NCBI GenBank assembly: GCA_903901875.1
Contig: CAIUSO010000071.1
Span: forward strand, 22,207 to 86,206
Direction: 5' to 3'
DNA from: an uncultured Geobacteraceae bacterium
GTDB taxonomy: Bacteria > Desulfobacterota > Desulfuromonadia > Geobacterales > Pseudopelobacteraceae
Length of the DNA: 64,000 bases
Part shown: positions 44,102 through 53,293 of the stretch, piece by piece
How positions within the stretch are numbered: position 1 is the stretch's first letter
Layout: each line of letters opens with the position of its first letter
Translations under genes and position numbers: made by a program
The notes under the pieces: generated by a model
What the model was told of the DNA's origin: nothing
The model's database searches: none
What the model saw: the letters and a program-made list of their open reading frames with translations, nothing else

Positions 44102-44998
44102 ATGAAACATTATTCAATAGAACAAGTTTTGGATTCACGTTCATTAGCTGCCTATTTGGGCATCGAGGATATGAACATAAAATACCGTAGCCCGTTACCA
44201 GGAAGAAGCGATTCTGATCCTTCTTTCCATGTCTTTAAAGGCAGCAATGGAAGACTTCTTTGGAAAGATTTTGGGATGGTAGGAAAAGGCTCCTGCGGAA
44301 ATCTTGTCAGTCTCCATAGACTTTTAACTGGTTGTGATGCAGACACCGCTTGCACAGAGCTTATGAACTGGGACGGAGCTTCTGCCAAATGCCATGTTTA
44401 CAATAAAACAGCTAAATCCGGAAAAATCAGCCATGTCTCCGGAGAGAAGAAAAAGGACACAAAAGCCGGTGTCAGAACGAAAACTCCTGTAATGCAATCA
44501 AGATATATTCGTCATACCGGACTGCCGGTACCTACCTGGGTAATTGACCAGTTGGAACTTTTTGTAGACCTTAACGGAAATCTCTGTTTTCCGACCAGCA
44601 ATGGAACCCATATCAAGGGTGGGTTGCTTTCCGATAGTTCAAAGACTTTTGCCGGAAATCTTGGAAGTGGTGGCTTTTCTATTTGTGGCATTGATAACGG
44701 CAACTGGATGGTTTTGGAAGGCATCGGGGATTTTCTGGCTTTGATTGATATGCTGCCAGAAATAACTGGCAAGGGAACGTTTCTAATCCTTAACTCGACC
44801 AACACCATACCCCAGGCGATAAAATGGCTTCATACGCAAAGGGTGGACGCCATTTCATTGCTTCTTGACGTAGACCAGGCTGGAAATAATGAAACAGCTC
44901 GATTTATCAGAGAATTTCCGACTGTAGTTGACCAACGAGCAATAATCACCAGCGGTAAGGATGTAAAAGACACATGGGTGGAATGGAAAAAGAATTGA
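44102..44998 (+). CDS. DnaG-like primase with CHC2-like and TOPRIM domains
   Basis: A 298-residue protein. The N-terminus (about 1-100) contains SPLPGRSDSDPSFHVF, like the CPFHxExxPSF segment of DnaG zinc domains but without the full cysteine set. Residues of about 195-285 form a TOPRIM fold with the acidic motif VLEGIGDFLALIDM and LLLDVDQAGN (Glu and DxD metal residues). It probably primes replication or transferred-strand synthesis for this element. It lies 620 nt after the putative initiator, beyond the origin. Confidence 0.75.
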   Translation: MKHYSIEQVLDSRSLAAYLGIEDMNIKYRSPLPGRSDSDPSFHVFKGSNGRLLWKDFGMVGKGSCGNLVSLHRLLTGCDADTACTELMNWDGASAKCHVYNKTAKSGKISHVSGEKKKDTKAGVRTKTPVMQSRYIRHTGLPVPTWVIDQLELFVDLNGNLCFPTSNGTHIKGGLLSDSSKTFAGNLGSGGFSICGIDNGNWMVLEGIGDFLALIDMLPEITGKGTFLILNSTNTIPQAIKWLHTQRVDAISLLLDVDQAGNNETARFIREFPTVVDQRAIITSGKDVKDTWVEWKKN

Positions 44999-45147
44999 TG
45001 GTGAACTTGACGTTGAAGAAAATTTTATTTTCCCCAGGAAAAGGAAATGAAATCAGTATAAGACTCAACCAGTTAAAAATGCTCAGTTAATCCAGAGCAT
45101 CCGATAAGCAAACACATAAGAATAACGAGACGTGAACAGTTAATAAA

Positions 45148-45190
45148 GGGGCGTTGTCGGGAGAAATCCAGGGCAACGCCTCTATTTTTT
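45148..45190 (+). terminator. Terminator after the primase gene
   Basis: Stem GGGGCGTTG (45148-45156) / CAACGCCTC (45174-45182) with an internal loop containing GGGAGAAATCC, followed by six T residues. The GGAGAAAT core recurs in other terminators of this element (47,959 and 56,403). Confidence 0.8.
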
Positions 45191-45243
45191 CAGCAACTCA
45201 TAGAAACAAGTGAATAAAACAATCAAGTTAAGTGAGGTACCAA

Positions 45244-45630
45244 ATGTATACCTGTAGAAGTTGCAACCATAAATTTACGGAGGTACAGGGCGACCGTTAC
45301 AAATCGGGGCTTCACCTCAGACTTGATTGTCCTCGTTGCCACCATTTTATAAAATTTCTTGTTCAATGCGTAAATCCTGGTGGCGTCATCATGCCATTTG
45401 GAAAATATAAGGGACTCCGTATTGACGAAATTCACATACTGGACACCGATTATTTCCGGTGGATGTGCGAAAAATTAGACAGCCCCTTCTACAAGGATAA
45501 GGCAAAGGAATATTTGCGAAACGTACAGGCTCCCACAAGACCGGTGGATTTTGAACCGGAGAAGAGAAAGCCCGAAAGGAAGCAAGACGGCGTCCGACAG
45601 GACGATGGACAACAAAAGCTGGATTTATGA
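45244..45630 (+). CDS. Zinc-ribbon protein with a DUF3820-like segment
   Basis: A 128-residue protein with a four-cysteine zinc ribbon (C4, C7, C30, C33) and then VIMPFGKYKGLRIDEI followed by DYFRWMCE. That is the pattern of DUF3820-type domains also found at exonuclease C-termini (FGKYKG, Y-x-W). The C-terminal 40 residues are charged and probably disordered. The function is unknown; nucleic-acid binding is likely. ATG 45244 has GAGG 6 nt upstream. Confidence 0.7.
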   Translation: MYTCRSCNHKFTEVQGDRYKSGLHLRLDCPRCHHFIKFLVQCVNPGGVIMPFGKYKGLRIDEIHILDTDYFRWMCEKLDSPFYKDKAKEYLRNVQAPTRPVDFEPEKRKPERKQDGVRQDDGQQKLDL

Positions 45631-45848
45631 GAAATCCAAATTCACAAGCCGAACCCGTTTTTTGCCTCAGTTTCAGGGGTAGAAGTTTCTTGCCTTGAAG
45701 TGGTTGCTTCGCAATTTCCTGTGCTACCGACACTGGAAACACAATTGAAGTAGACTTAAAATATCCTTGATAAACCCTCTTCCAGTTTCTTGAAGTTGAT
45801 TTTAAAAAAGTTGTTAAAACAAACAGATAAATTACGGAGCCTATACCA

Positions 45849-46079
45849 ATGAATGAAGAAATAATTAACCAATTAAATGACCTAATTAATCATCACAACG
45901 CACTTAGCAACCTTACGGCTGCCATGTTTGCAGGCGGGGCGTTGTCCGTACCGGAGAAACACTGGCAGGCAATGAGCAATAAGCTCAGCGACCATTACAA
46001 CGAGAAGGCAGATATACGCTCAGAAGTTTACAGACTTCTAAATGAAGTTTGCCCAGGACTTTGTCCAGGCAACCAGTAA
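45849..46079 (+). CDS. Small unknown protein
   Basis: A 76-residue, mostly helical protein with no recognised motif, apart from two cysteines near its C-terminus (CPGLCPGNQ). It has a plausible ACGGAG ribosome site. It lies between the zinc-ribbon gene and the AT-hook gene, same strand. Confidence 0.6.
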   Translation: MNEEIINQLNDLINHHNALSNLTAAMFAGGALSVPEKHWQAMSNKLSDHYNEKADIRSEVYRLLNEVCPGLCPGNQ

Positions 46080-46189
46080 ACCTTCTAATCTTGCAGTCCA
46101 AAATGACCTACAAGGCGTTTACGGAATCGAGAACCACTATAAGTATCACATAGAATGCAAAATCCGGCAAAACCGAATAAGGAGCTGAA

Positions 46190-46969
46190 ATGAACATGGA
46201 ACTTTTACAAATCAAACCGAAGCGTGACCGTAGAAAAAAATATGCAGAAGGTGAACCTCGCCCGAAGATTGGAAGACCATTTAAAATTCATGGAACGCCA
46301 AAAGCGACATACAGAAGCAAGAAATCTTCAATGGAAGTTTTGACAAAGCCGGTAATCAAAACCAAGCAAGAATTGGTAAACGGTAATCTGTTGAGTAAAA
46401 AACAGCGTGAATTTCTAATCCAGTCGATGAAACAGAACGGCTACCTCGATATGAACCAGCTGTGTAAATACGTTCAAACACATGCGAAAAATATAAGAAC
46501 CTGGATGAAAGAACGGGCATTTCCGTTTGACGAAGTCAGCAAACTTCATCCTATGTTTTTTAAAACTGACGTTGACTCCTGGCTGAAAAACAATCGTCCA
46601 AAAATCGGTAGACCAGTTAAACCGATTGACCCGGATGCTCCACCGAAAATTATACGTGGGAAAGGCAGACCACCAAAGCCTGTTGACCCGAACGCACCGC
46701 CAAAGGTACCGGCAAAGCGTGGACGTCCGTTTAAAGCACCTGGAGCACCAAAAGCACCATACAAATCGGCAGTTCGTAAGAGATGGAAGAGTAAAAAAAT
46801 ATTCAATCTTCAACAGGTAAGGGAATATCTGGGCGAACCAGATACACCGCTTGCAGAAAAGACTATCAGAACTTGGATACGAACCCGGAATCTTCCGGCA
46901 CACAAAGTGACGCCAACCAACCTCAGATTTGTTAAAGCGGAGGTGGACAAGTGGATAATAACTCAGTGA
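46190..46969 (+). CDS. DNA-binding protein with two excisionase-like HTH domains and AT-hook-like repeats
   Basis: A 259-residue basic protein with an internal duplication. Two HTH_17-like halves (about 75-122, MNQLCKYVQTHAKNIRTWMK; about 212-258, LQQVREYLGEPDTPLAEKTI) each end in a W-containing strand (VDSWLKNN, VDKWIITQ). They are separated and preceded by Pro-rich AT-hook-like units: PKIGRPFK, PKIGRPVKP, GKGRPPKP, KRGRPFK. This suggests binding to AT-rich DNA plus two specific half-sites, perhaps as excision or nucleoid factor. It overlaps the extended frame of the next gene and is probably cotranscribed with it. Confidence 0.7.
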   Translation: MNMELLQIKPKRDRRKKYAEGEPRPKIGRPFKIHGTPKATYRSKKSSMEVLTKPVIKTKQELVNGNLLSKKQREFLIQSMKQNGYLDMNQLCKYVQTHAKNIRTWMKERAFPFDEVSKLHPMFFKTDVDSWLKNNRPKIGRPVKPIDPDAPPKIIRGKGRPPKPVDPNAPPKVPAKRGRPFKAPGAPKAPYKSAVRKRWKSKKIFNLQQVREYLGEPDTPLAEKTIRTWIRTRNLPAHKVTPTNLRFVKAEVDKWIITQ

Positions 46970-46980
46970 AAGGAACATTT

Positions 46981-47928
46981 ATGCAAAACATATCAAATGA
47001 ATTAACAAAAGCATTTATCAAATCGGCGACATTAACAGCATACACGGTTTTTAAAAATAAAAAGAATATTCGCTGTGAACCTGGCAATACTTACGACATT
47101 GTTATGACTGCTTATGAGATGCAATTAACTAGTTGGAAAAATAAAGAAATTAAAGTAGAAAATTTTGACAGCGTAGACCGCCTCCCAGGTCTATTAAAAG
47201 ATGCTGCAATCGAACTTAAATATTTGCCAGTAAATTACGGTACAAAAAAAGGGAAAAACGCATTTATCGGCGTTACAAAATGCGATGACTGCGGAGAAAA
47301 TTTCGACTGGAAAGACGCTGAGTGGCGTTACAAAACAGAAGAAGACGGCACTCTTACACGAACAAATAAAGCATTTTGTCCAAGTTGTAAAACACAGCTT
47401 GAAACAAATCATATAGTATTTCCGATTGAATTGCGTTCAATCAGCGTAGAAGACCAGGTAGGCGTTTTTAACCACCTAACCACTCCGGATATAATGACTG
47501 CCGATTGCGGACTTTCTTTCTATTATCCGACACCAACACGTTTAGAGCTTGAAGAAGAAGAGGACAACTGTGTTGTTAAGAATGAAACCCTTGAATATCT
47601 ACTCGAAAACAGTGCGTTACGTCCGAAATGGTTTCCAATTTATGCCGAAATGTTCATGGCAGGAAAAACTCAAAAGGAAATTGCAGATGCTGTTAACCTG
47701 ACGGAATCGACATTAAGTTCAAAATTGCAGAACTTCAAGAAGCAGGCTCGAAAATATTTCGGTCAATATAAAATACATGCTCGTGAATGGAAGATAGCTA
47801 GACCGAAACCGCAGCCAAAATCACAGCCATATTTTAATCAAGTAAATCAGGTTGAAGAAACTGATGTACGGACAAAAGTCCGTAAGAAGTGCATCTCAAA
47901 ATTAACTCAAATGGAGCTTGATTTCTAA
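46981..47928 (+). CDS. Zinc-ribbon protein with a sigma-region-4-like HTH, unknown role
   Basis: A 315-residue protein. A central zinc ribbon uses C101, C104, C133 and C136 (KCDDCGENF, FCPSCKTQ). Around residues 228-250, MAGKTQKEIADAVNLTESTL looks like the helix-turn-helix of sigma-70 region 4 or LuxR-type regulators. A Pro/Gln tail ends it. It could be an element-specific transcription factor acting on the repeated leader motif, but that is speculation. ATG 46981 has AAAGGA 6 nt upstream. Confidence 0.65.
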   Translation: MQNISNELTKAFIKSATLTAYTVFKNKKNIRCEPGNTYDIVMTAYEMQLTSWKNKEIKVENFDSVDRLPGLLKDAAIELKYLPVNYGTKKGKNAFIGVTKCDDCGENFDWKDAEWRYKTEEDGTLTRTNKAFCPSCKTQLETNHIVFPIELRSISVEDQVGVFNHLTTPDIMTADCGLSFYYPTPTRLELEEEEDNCVVKNETLEYLLENSALRPKWFPIYAEMFMAGKTQKEIADAVNLTESTLSSKLQNFKKQARKYFGQYKIHAREWKIARPKPQPKSQPYFNQVNQVEETDVRTKVRKKCISKLTQMELDF

Positions 47929-47958
47929 TCCAGATAGCAACCGGCAAATTAAACATTT

Positions 47959-47988
47959 AAAGCCTGGGAGAAATTCCGGGCTTTTTAT
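47959..47988 (+). terminator. Terminator after the zinc-ribbon/HTH gene
   Basis: AAAGCC (47959-) and GGGCTTT enclose TGGGAGAAATTCC, followed by a T run. It shares the GGAGAAAT core with the terminators at 45,148 and 56,403. Confidence 0.75.
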
Positions 47989-48008
47989 TGCCTCGAATTC
48001 AGAAAAAA

Positions 48009-48020
48009 CCGCAGGCGTAT
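48009..48020 (+). promoter_or_regulatory. GCAGGCGTAT leader motif, copy A
   Basis: CCGCAGGCGTAT is followed by TACTACTGACG. The core ends 46 nt before the ATG at 48067. It is shared with 53,234, 56,598, 56,869 and 60,002. It begins the relaxase operon right after the preceding terminator, so it lies in a promoter or 5' leader. Confidence 0.65.
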
Positions 48021-48066
48021 TACTACTGACGAAATACGACCAATGAACGACACTGGAGGAAAGACG

Positions 48067-48648
48067 ATGCGAATAAATCATAAAATTCAGACCGCAGAAG
48101 AAATCTCAACATTTTTGATTCAACACAAACAGAATATTTCAGCCTATATGTTCGGCGAAGGCTCAAAACTGCTTGGTTGCCGGGGTGTATGTTCCGCAGA
48201 GGATTTGTATGACATGACTGCAAATCCAGACCATACCGGCAGACAGTTTGTTCATATCAAGATTGCAACCAAACCCAACATCGAAGTTTCCGAAGCAGTA
48301 GAAGCCATTCTCGAACAGATTGAAAGCATCGAACAACATATTTACGGCTACCAGGTTAAAGTTAACGTTCTCGGCAGTTTTAAAGCTGGAATGTTAGCCG
48401 GATTAATCTTCCACGGTTCAACAAAAAATGAACAAGCAGTTCAACAGCAAATTGATGAGCTAAATAAAAAACGAAGTGAAGAAAACAACGGGGAACCATT
48501 TCGATTGTTGGCACCGGGGAAAAAAACGGCTCACGGACATTTAATTGTCATTCCACTGGTTGCTATCCACGACGGCAAAAATATATTTCCACTCCAACTT
48601 GATACAAAACGTCTTTTAAAAGCGTTTAAGGGGAAATCCAATGAGTAA
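48067..48648 (+). CDS. Unknown protein coupled to the relaxase gene
   Basis: A 193-residue protein, not recognised, soluble, with a hydrophobic middle (VLGSFKAGMLAGLIFHG) and a basic C-terminus. ATG 48067 has GGAGG 7 nt upstream, and an earlier ATG at 48043 has none. The 3' end overlaps the relaxase start by 8 nt, so the two are translated together. A relaxosome accessory role is plausible from position. Confidence 0.65.
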   Translation: MRINHKIQTAEEISTFLIQHKQNISAYMFGEGSKLLGCRGVCSAEDLYDMTANPDHTGRQFVHIKIATKPNIEVSEAVEAILEQIESIEQHIYGYQVKVNVLGSFKAGMLAGLIFHGSTKNEQAVQQQIDELNKKRSEENNGEPFRLLAPGKKTAHGHLIVIPLVAIHDGKNIFPLQLDTKRLLKAFKGKSNE

Positions 48649-51600
48649 AGGAACCAGTTGTAAAATGTCAGCTGGTGCTGCCACAACATATTACCACGAG
48701 CAAGATCCAATCATGAACCCAACCGGCGACAAAGACAGCAACGGCATAATGGTGGGGACAGGGGCAGAAAAACTAGGTATTGACGGCAAATTAAATTACG
48801 AAGAGTTTGTGAACATCTTGAACGGGCTTTCACCGGACGGCGAAGTCCGACTCGTTGGAAATGCTGACGGCGAACACGCTCACGATAAAAACGCCTGCAC
48901 GGACGTAGTTTTGACCGTTCCAAAGAGTTTCAGTCTTGCAATGCTTGAAAACAAGGAGTTCCGAGATGCCATAATGAAAGACCTGAAAGGCATTGCCAAG
49001 GATATTGAAAAAGACGTGTATGGACGCCAGAACGTTGATGGCAAGACCGAACAGGTCAAGGGTGCGATGATTATGGGCTACTTTGAGCACTCCATTTCAC
49101 GCCCAACAGAAGGTAATCCATCAGATATCGGATTTCACGCTCATTGTGTTGTGGCTAACTGCGTTGAACGTCCAGATGGTACCTACTCGACACTTGAAAA
49201 TCACCAGGTTATGAAAAATCAAATCACCCGTCAACAGGACGTTTACAACGTCATATCTAAAACCGCAAAGGAATTCGGTTTTGATGTTGACCTGCGTAAA
49301 GGCAAGGGAACGGTCATTCCTGAGCTTAAAGGCATTGATAAGGAAGTCAGGGACGTATTCTCAAAGCGTCGTGACGAAATTAGTAATGGCGAAGCACGCA
49401 CACAGCTTGAAAAAGACCTTCCAAATGCCACTAAATCACAGATTGACGGTATTATGCAGGAAAAAGGAAAGCTGTCCAAAGACCCGGATTTAACCGAACA
49501 GAAAATCCTCGATAGTTCTCGATCACAGGTGCAGGCAATCGGGAAAGATTTACAATCTATGGTTGCCAACGCCCAGACGCTCGGTAAGGAGAACGCCCAA
49601 CCAAGATTAACTGCCAACGACTACGTTAAATATGCTTTGGCGGACAACATTGAAAAGGAATCCGTGCTCAAACGTGAACAAATTATCAACGACGCAATTA
49701 AAATAGGATGTGGCGACGTCATAAGAAAGGACGTTGAACAGGCTTTTGATAATGCTGTTAAATCCGGGGAAATAGTTCAACTTGAAAAAAATGCCTATTC
49801 AACAAAAGACATGATTGCAATGGAAAAATATATTGCAGTTATCGCCGTCACTCAGGCGACCAAGTATGAACCGCTGATGTCAAAAGAAGCATCCGGCATA
49901 GCCATTGATAAATTTGAATCCGAAAAAGGCTGGAAAACCAGTCAAGGTCAACGTGATGCCATATCACATGTGCTTTCAGGCAACTCCGGACGTATGGCTA
50001 ACCTTCAGGGCGATAGTGGAGCAGGCAAAAGTACGGCGTTCCTTTGTATCAATAATGCCTTAAAAAACAGTGATACAGAAGTTCATGGACTTGGATTTCA
50101 AGGAAAGGCTGCTGCGGAGTTGGAGAGAAGTTCAGGCATTGTTTCTCAAACGCTACATTCCTTTTTAGCCGAGAAAACAAACCCGGATACGAATAGCAGA
50201 AAACTCTGGGTCGTTGATGAAAGTTCCATGCTGAATTCAAAACAGACCGAACAGCTGGTACAAAAAGCAATTATAGAAAATGCACAAATTGTGTTCGTCC
50301 AGGACAACAAACAAATTTCCAGCATCGGGGCTGGTTCTTGCGATAAACTGCGGGAATACGGGCTTTTAAAAACTTCTTATATGACCGAAGTGAAACGTCA
50401 GAAATTTTATGACCAGGACGGAAAACAACTTCAACCAGGCAAAGATGATATGTCCAAAGCCGTCAACACTTATGCCGTAGAAATTGCCCAGGATTTAAAG
50501 CGTGGTGATTTTACGGAGGCTTTCAATAAAATGGACAAAGCCGACGTAATTAAAGAATCGCCTGGCAAAGATGCCAGATTATCAGCTGTTTCCGACATGT
50601 TCATTGCGTCGCACAAAGACACAGTAATTTTATGTATGACCAATGCTGATCGTAAATCCGTAATCGAACATGTCAGACCGATTTTAAAAGTAAGCGGTTT
50701 AATCGGGCAAAAAGACTATATTTATAAGACTAATGACCCTGTTTCCGTGTCAGGTGTTGACCGCAGGATGGGGTACAGCTACACGGAAGGCAATTATGTC
50801 ACTTTAAACAAGGATATCGGCGAGCTTAAAGCCGGTTCAATAATTAAAATTTCAGGGGTAGATACTTCAAAGAACGCACTGACATTTGATTTTGCGGACA
50901 AAGACAATGTGCTCAAAACGTATAGTAGCTACGCAGCTATTCTAGGTGAAATGAAGGCGAACGGTGCAACCGGAACTATTGACCTTAAAGAAAACGGAGC
51001 CAATATCTCGCAGTTTCAGAAGGTTGATACACCCTTTTCTCTTGATGAAAAAGTGATGTTTTTGAAAAATGACAACACCGCATATGGGAAGGAAAACGGC
51101 ATCAAAAACGGTGTGACCGGCTACATTCGTTCCATGGACGAAAAATCCGGCATAGCAAAAATTGAACTCGATTCAGGGAAAGTAATTGACCAAAAGATGG
51201 AGGGTGCTTATCTATCCCAGGCGGAAGCGATTACTATAAACAAGTCACAAGGGATTTCGGAAAGGCACGTTGTCGTTATGGCTACCGCAGAAGACGCCGG
51301 TGGTTTGTGCAATATGAAGACGGGTTATGTTGCCCTTACGAGGCACGAACAAGACGTAACAATCGTTACTGACAACAAAGAACAACTGCTTGAAGCCATA
51401 TCCAGGGAGAGCAACAAGACTTCAACACTGGACTATATGCCAAAAGAGGAAATGGAAAAGTTGCAGGCTGAATACCAGAAAACAGTTGAAGCAGAAAAGG
51501 CACCAGAAAAAACAGAAGTCAATTCGATTGACCAGAACGCCAGCAACCAGCAAGTACAACAGCAGTCATTCATGGCAGATGCCGGTATTCAGGAAATGGC

Positions 51601-51922
51601 TCAACGAGTGGAAGAAAGTAAAGAAACCACACAAGAGCTTACTCCAGCAGAAAAAATCCGTGACGAGATGGCACAAATGGTTGCAGCGGATAATGCAAAA
51701 GACCTAGCACCGGAAAATCCCATAACAGCAACGAAGGAAAGGGAGAAGGACGCCGAACAACAGGCAATGCAAATTGTTGAAGCAGGACGGGACGAACAAA
51801 CAACGGAAGAAACTATCGGCAAGAACCACGAACGGGAAGACCATGAGCATCAGGAACACGACCACCACTACGAAAAGGAAAACGAAGAAGAAAAGGAAAT
51901 GACAATGGATTTCGGAATGTAA
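48641..51922 (+). CDS. traI: MobF-family conjugative relaxase-helicase (TraI/TrwC-like)
   Basis: A 1093-residue protein that nicks the transfer origin and unwinds the strand. The relaxase domain (about 1-300) has the catalytic tyrosine pair Y17-Y18 in TTYYHEQD and the metal histidines H150 (YFEHSIS), H166 and H168 (GFHAHCVV). The helicase part has Walker A LQGDSGAGKST at about 455, a DEAD-box-like LWVVDESSML and motif VI-like GYVALTRHEQDV near 900. The last 35 residues are unusually rich in His and Glu (EREDHEHQEHDHHYEKENEE). Length and order match TrwC. It identifies a conjugative or mobilizable element. Confidence 0.92.
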   Translation: MSKGTSCKMSAGAATTYYHEQDPIMNPTGDKDSNGIMVGTGAEKLGIDGKLNYEEFVNILNGLSPDGEVRLVGNADGEHAHDKNACTDVVLTVPKSFSLAMLENKEFRDAIMKDLKGIAKDIEKDVYGRQNVDGKTEQVKGAMIMGYFEHSISRPTEGNPSDIGFHAHCVVANCVERPDGTYSTLENHQVMKNQITRQQDVYNVISKTAKEFGFDVDLRKGKGTVIPELKGIDKEVRDVFSKRRDEISNGEARTQLEKDLPNATKSQIDGIMQEKGKLSKDPDLTEQKILDSSRSQVQAIGKDLQSMVANAQTLGKENAQPRLTANDYVKYALADNIEKESVLKREQIINDAIKIGCGDVIRKDVEQAFDNAVKSGEIVQLEKNAYSTKDMIAMEKYIAVIAVTQATKYEPLMSKEASGIAIDKFESEKGWKTSQGQRDAISHVLSGNSGRMANLQGDSGAGKSTAFLCINNALKNSDTEVHGLGFQGKAAAELERSSGIVSQTLHSFLAEKTNPDTNSRKLWVVDESSMLNSKQTEQLVQKAIIENAQIVFVQDNKQISSIGAGSCDKLREYGLLKTSYMTEVKRQKFYDQDGKQLQPGKDDMSKAVNTYAVEIAQDLKRGDFTEAFNKMDKADVIKESPGKDARLSAVSDMFIASHKDTVILCMTNADRKSVIEHVRPILKVSGLIGQKDYIYKTNDPVSVSGVDRRMGYSYTEGNYVTLNKDIGELKAGSIIKISGVDTSKNALTFDFADKDNVLKTYSSYAAILGEMKANGATGTIDLKENGANISQFQKVDTPFSLDEKVMFLKNDNTAYGKENGIKNGVTGYIRSMDEKSGIAKIELDSGKVIDQKMEGAYLSQAEAITINKSQGISERHVVVMATAEDAGGLCNMKTGYVALTRHEQDVTIVTDNKEQLLEAISRESNKTSTLDYMPKEEMEKLQAEYQKTVEAEKAPEKTEVNSIDQNASNQQVQQQSFMADAGIQEMAQRVEESKETTQELTPAEKIRDEMAQMVAADNAKDLAPENPITATKEREKDAEQQAMQIVEAGRDEQTTEETIGKNHEREDHEHQEHDHHYEKENEEEKEMTMDFGM

Positions 51923-52133
51923 TAAGTCTCAGGATAACCGTTGTCGGCATTAAAGTGAAAGATGGCGACCGCAGACCAGGCAGGGGCGGGGAGCTTACCC
52001 ACAAGTTATCCGTTACTGACGGGCAGGGATATGTCGCTGGTGCAGGCTATCGCTCAGCATTTGGTATAATTGTCAGCTTTGGTTATTACGTCAAATGAGA
52101 AAAACAAATAGACTTAAATTTACGTCTTTTCAA

Positions 52134-52164
52134 AAAGAGTTGCCAAGCCGGTGACTCTTTTTTT
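52134..52164 (+). terminator. Terminator of the relaxase transcript
   Basis: AAAGAGT (52134-52140) / ACTCTTT (52154-52160) with a 13-nt loop, followed by a T run. Confidence 0.8.
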
Positions 52165-52253
52165 CTACCACCGCAATTTATCTTCAGATTCAAAAATATT
52201 TCCGATAGGAATTTTAAATACATTAAATTTTGACCAAGTATTATTTTGAGCAG

Positions 52254-52405
52254 TCAAACGGCACAGACAATACAAGTTGAGGCTGATATATATAACTGAA
52301 ATCACCAAATCATATTCAAAAATACCCTTTCGTGTAGTCAAATGTATCGGAACTGCTCCGTTCAGGCTGATATATATTACTGAATTGACAATTGAATACC
52401 GCTGG
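52254..52405 (+). repeat. Two degenerate direct repeats of about 83 bp with core AGGCTGATATATAT
   Basis: Both units begin AGTCAAA and share GGCTGATATATATNACTGAA (near 52,280 and 52,365), offset by about 85 nt. A third, shorter match (TTCAGGCTGATA) lies near 40,225. The core is partly dyad-symmetric (TTCAG with CTGAA). Confidence 0.5.
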
Positions 52406-53233
52406 AGAAAAATTATGATCATAAAAGTTCAAAACTGCTGGGAAAATTAAAATTAAACACGTCAAAGTCAGCAACAGAATTATTCGATAACGCCTCTCAA
52501 TTTTCACGAAACTGGATAATACTATCGACCGGATAAGTGAATACTATAAAGAAGAATACCCGAAGGAATAACACTGAATCTGATTTTTTCTTTACAACCA
52601 CCTACACCAAAACAATAGACAGTTTCTTGTATTTCCCGAAGCAGAGAGAGTTTTTCAGCAAATCTCCTCCCTTTCATATCATCGCCCAGAAACATAATGG
52701 ACAAAAATATTATCTTATCCAGGCTCCTGAAATTGCTCAGTAGACCTGATAAAATAATTAAACCACCAGACAGAACACAGAAGAAAACCATGAACCAGAG
52801 AATTGACAAATAATTTGTCCAGGGATAACTGCAAATTGAACAAACTGAGGAAAGATGGTCAATGGTGGAGGTTAAATACAAGTTCAATTAAAAGTACAAG
52901 ACCAATCAAACGGAACCCGTCTTGAATAAATACTGGGTAAGCTATATGAGCAACTTGAAGGATTATAAAGGCAAGAAAACAAAAAAGATTATTTCAAAGG
53001 TAAAAGAAAAATTCAAGAGTAAGACAGACGTAATAATATGGTACTACACGCAACGCTTCGCATTGCAAGCCTCCACCAGTTCCCTCTACCCAGAACCTCC
53101 CTAATATTTGGCATAATCGCCCCTTTTAAGCGGTAAATAGCCTCCAAGCTATTTGTAATCGTTGTCATACCAAAATTAGCTAACTTCCTAATTCAATTAT
53201 TTTGGTTCGTAAGACAATCGGATTCTGAAAATT

Positions 53234-53245
53234 CCGCAGGCGTAT
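53234..53245 (+). promoter_or_regulatory. GCAGGCGTAT leader motif, copy B
   Basis: CCGCAGGCGTAT is followed by GTACTACTGACGG, 48 nt before the ATG at 53294. Upstream, CGGATTCTGAAAATTCCG can form a short hairpin. Confidence 0.65.
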
Positions 53246-53293
53246 GTACTACTGACGGAGAAGATCCAGCCAAATGAAAAGGGGGAAATAGTT

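Larger units (their letters stand above)
51923..53293. other. Gene-free stretch after the relaxase, with terminator and repeats
   Basis: About 1.4 kb with only weak open frames that lack ribosome sites or sensible composition. It holds a terminator (52134-52164), a pair of degenerate direct repeats near 52,254-52,405 and leader motif B (53234). Such a region next to a MobF gene could contain the transfer origin, but I cannot point to a nic site. Confidence 0.5.

Noticed and set aside
52165..52422. Minus-strand frame with repeated SVIYISLN
   Set aside because: The protein repeat only reflects the underlying DNA repeat, and no start signal was seen.
52522..52887. 121-residue hydrophobic minus-strand frame
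   Set aside because: It begins at TTG without a ribosome site in an AT-rich gene-free region, and hydrophobicity there is expected from base composition.
52922..53104. 60-residue basic frame
   Set aside because: Its start is TTG or an unsupported ATG, and there is no family or neighbour support.
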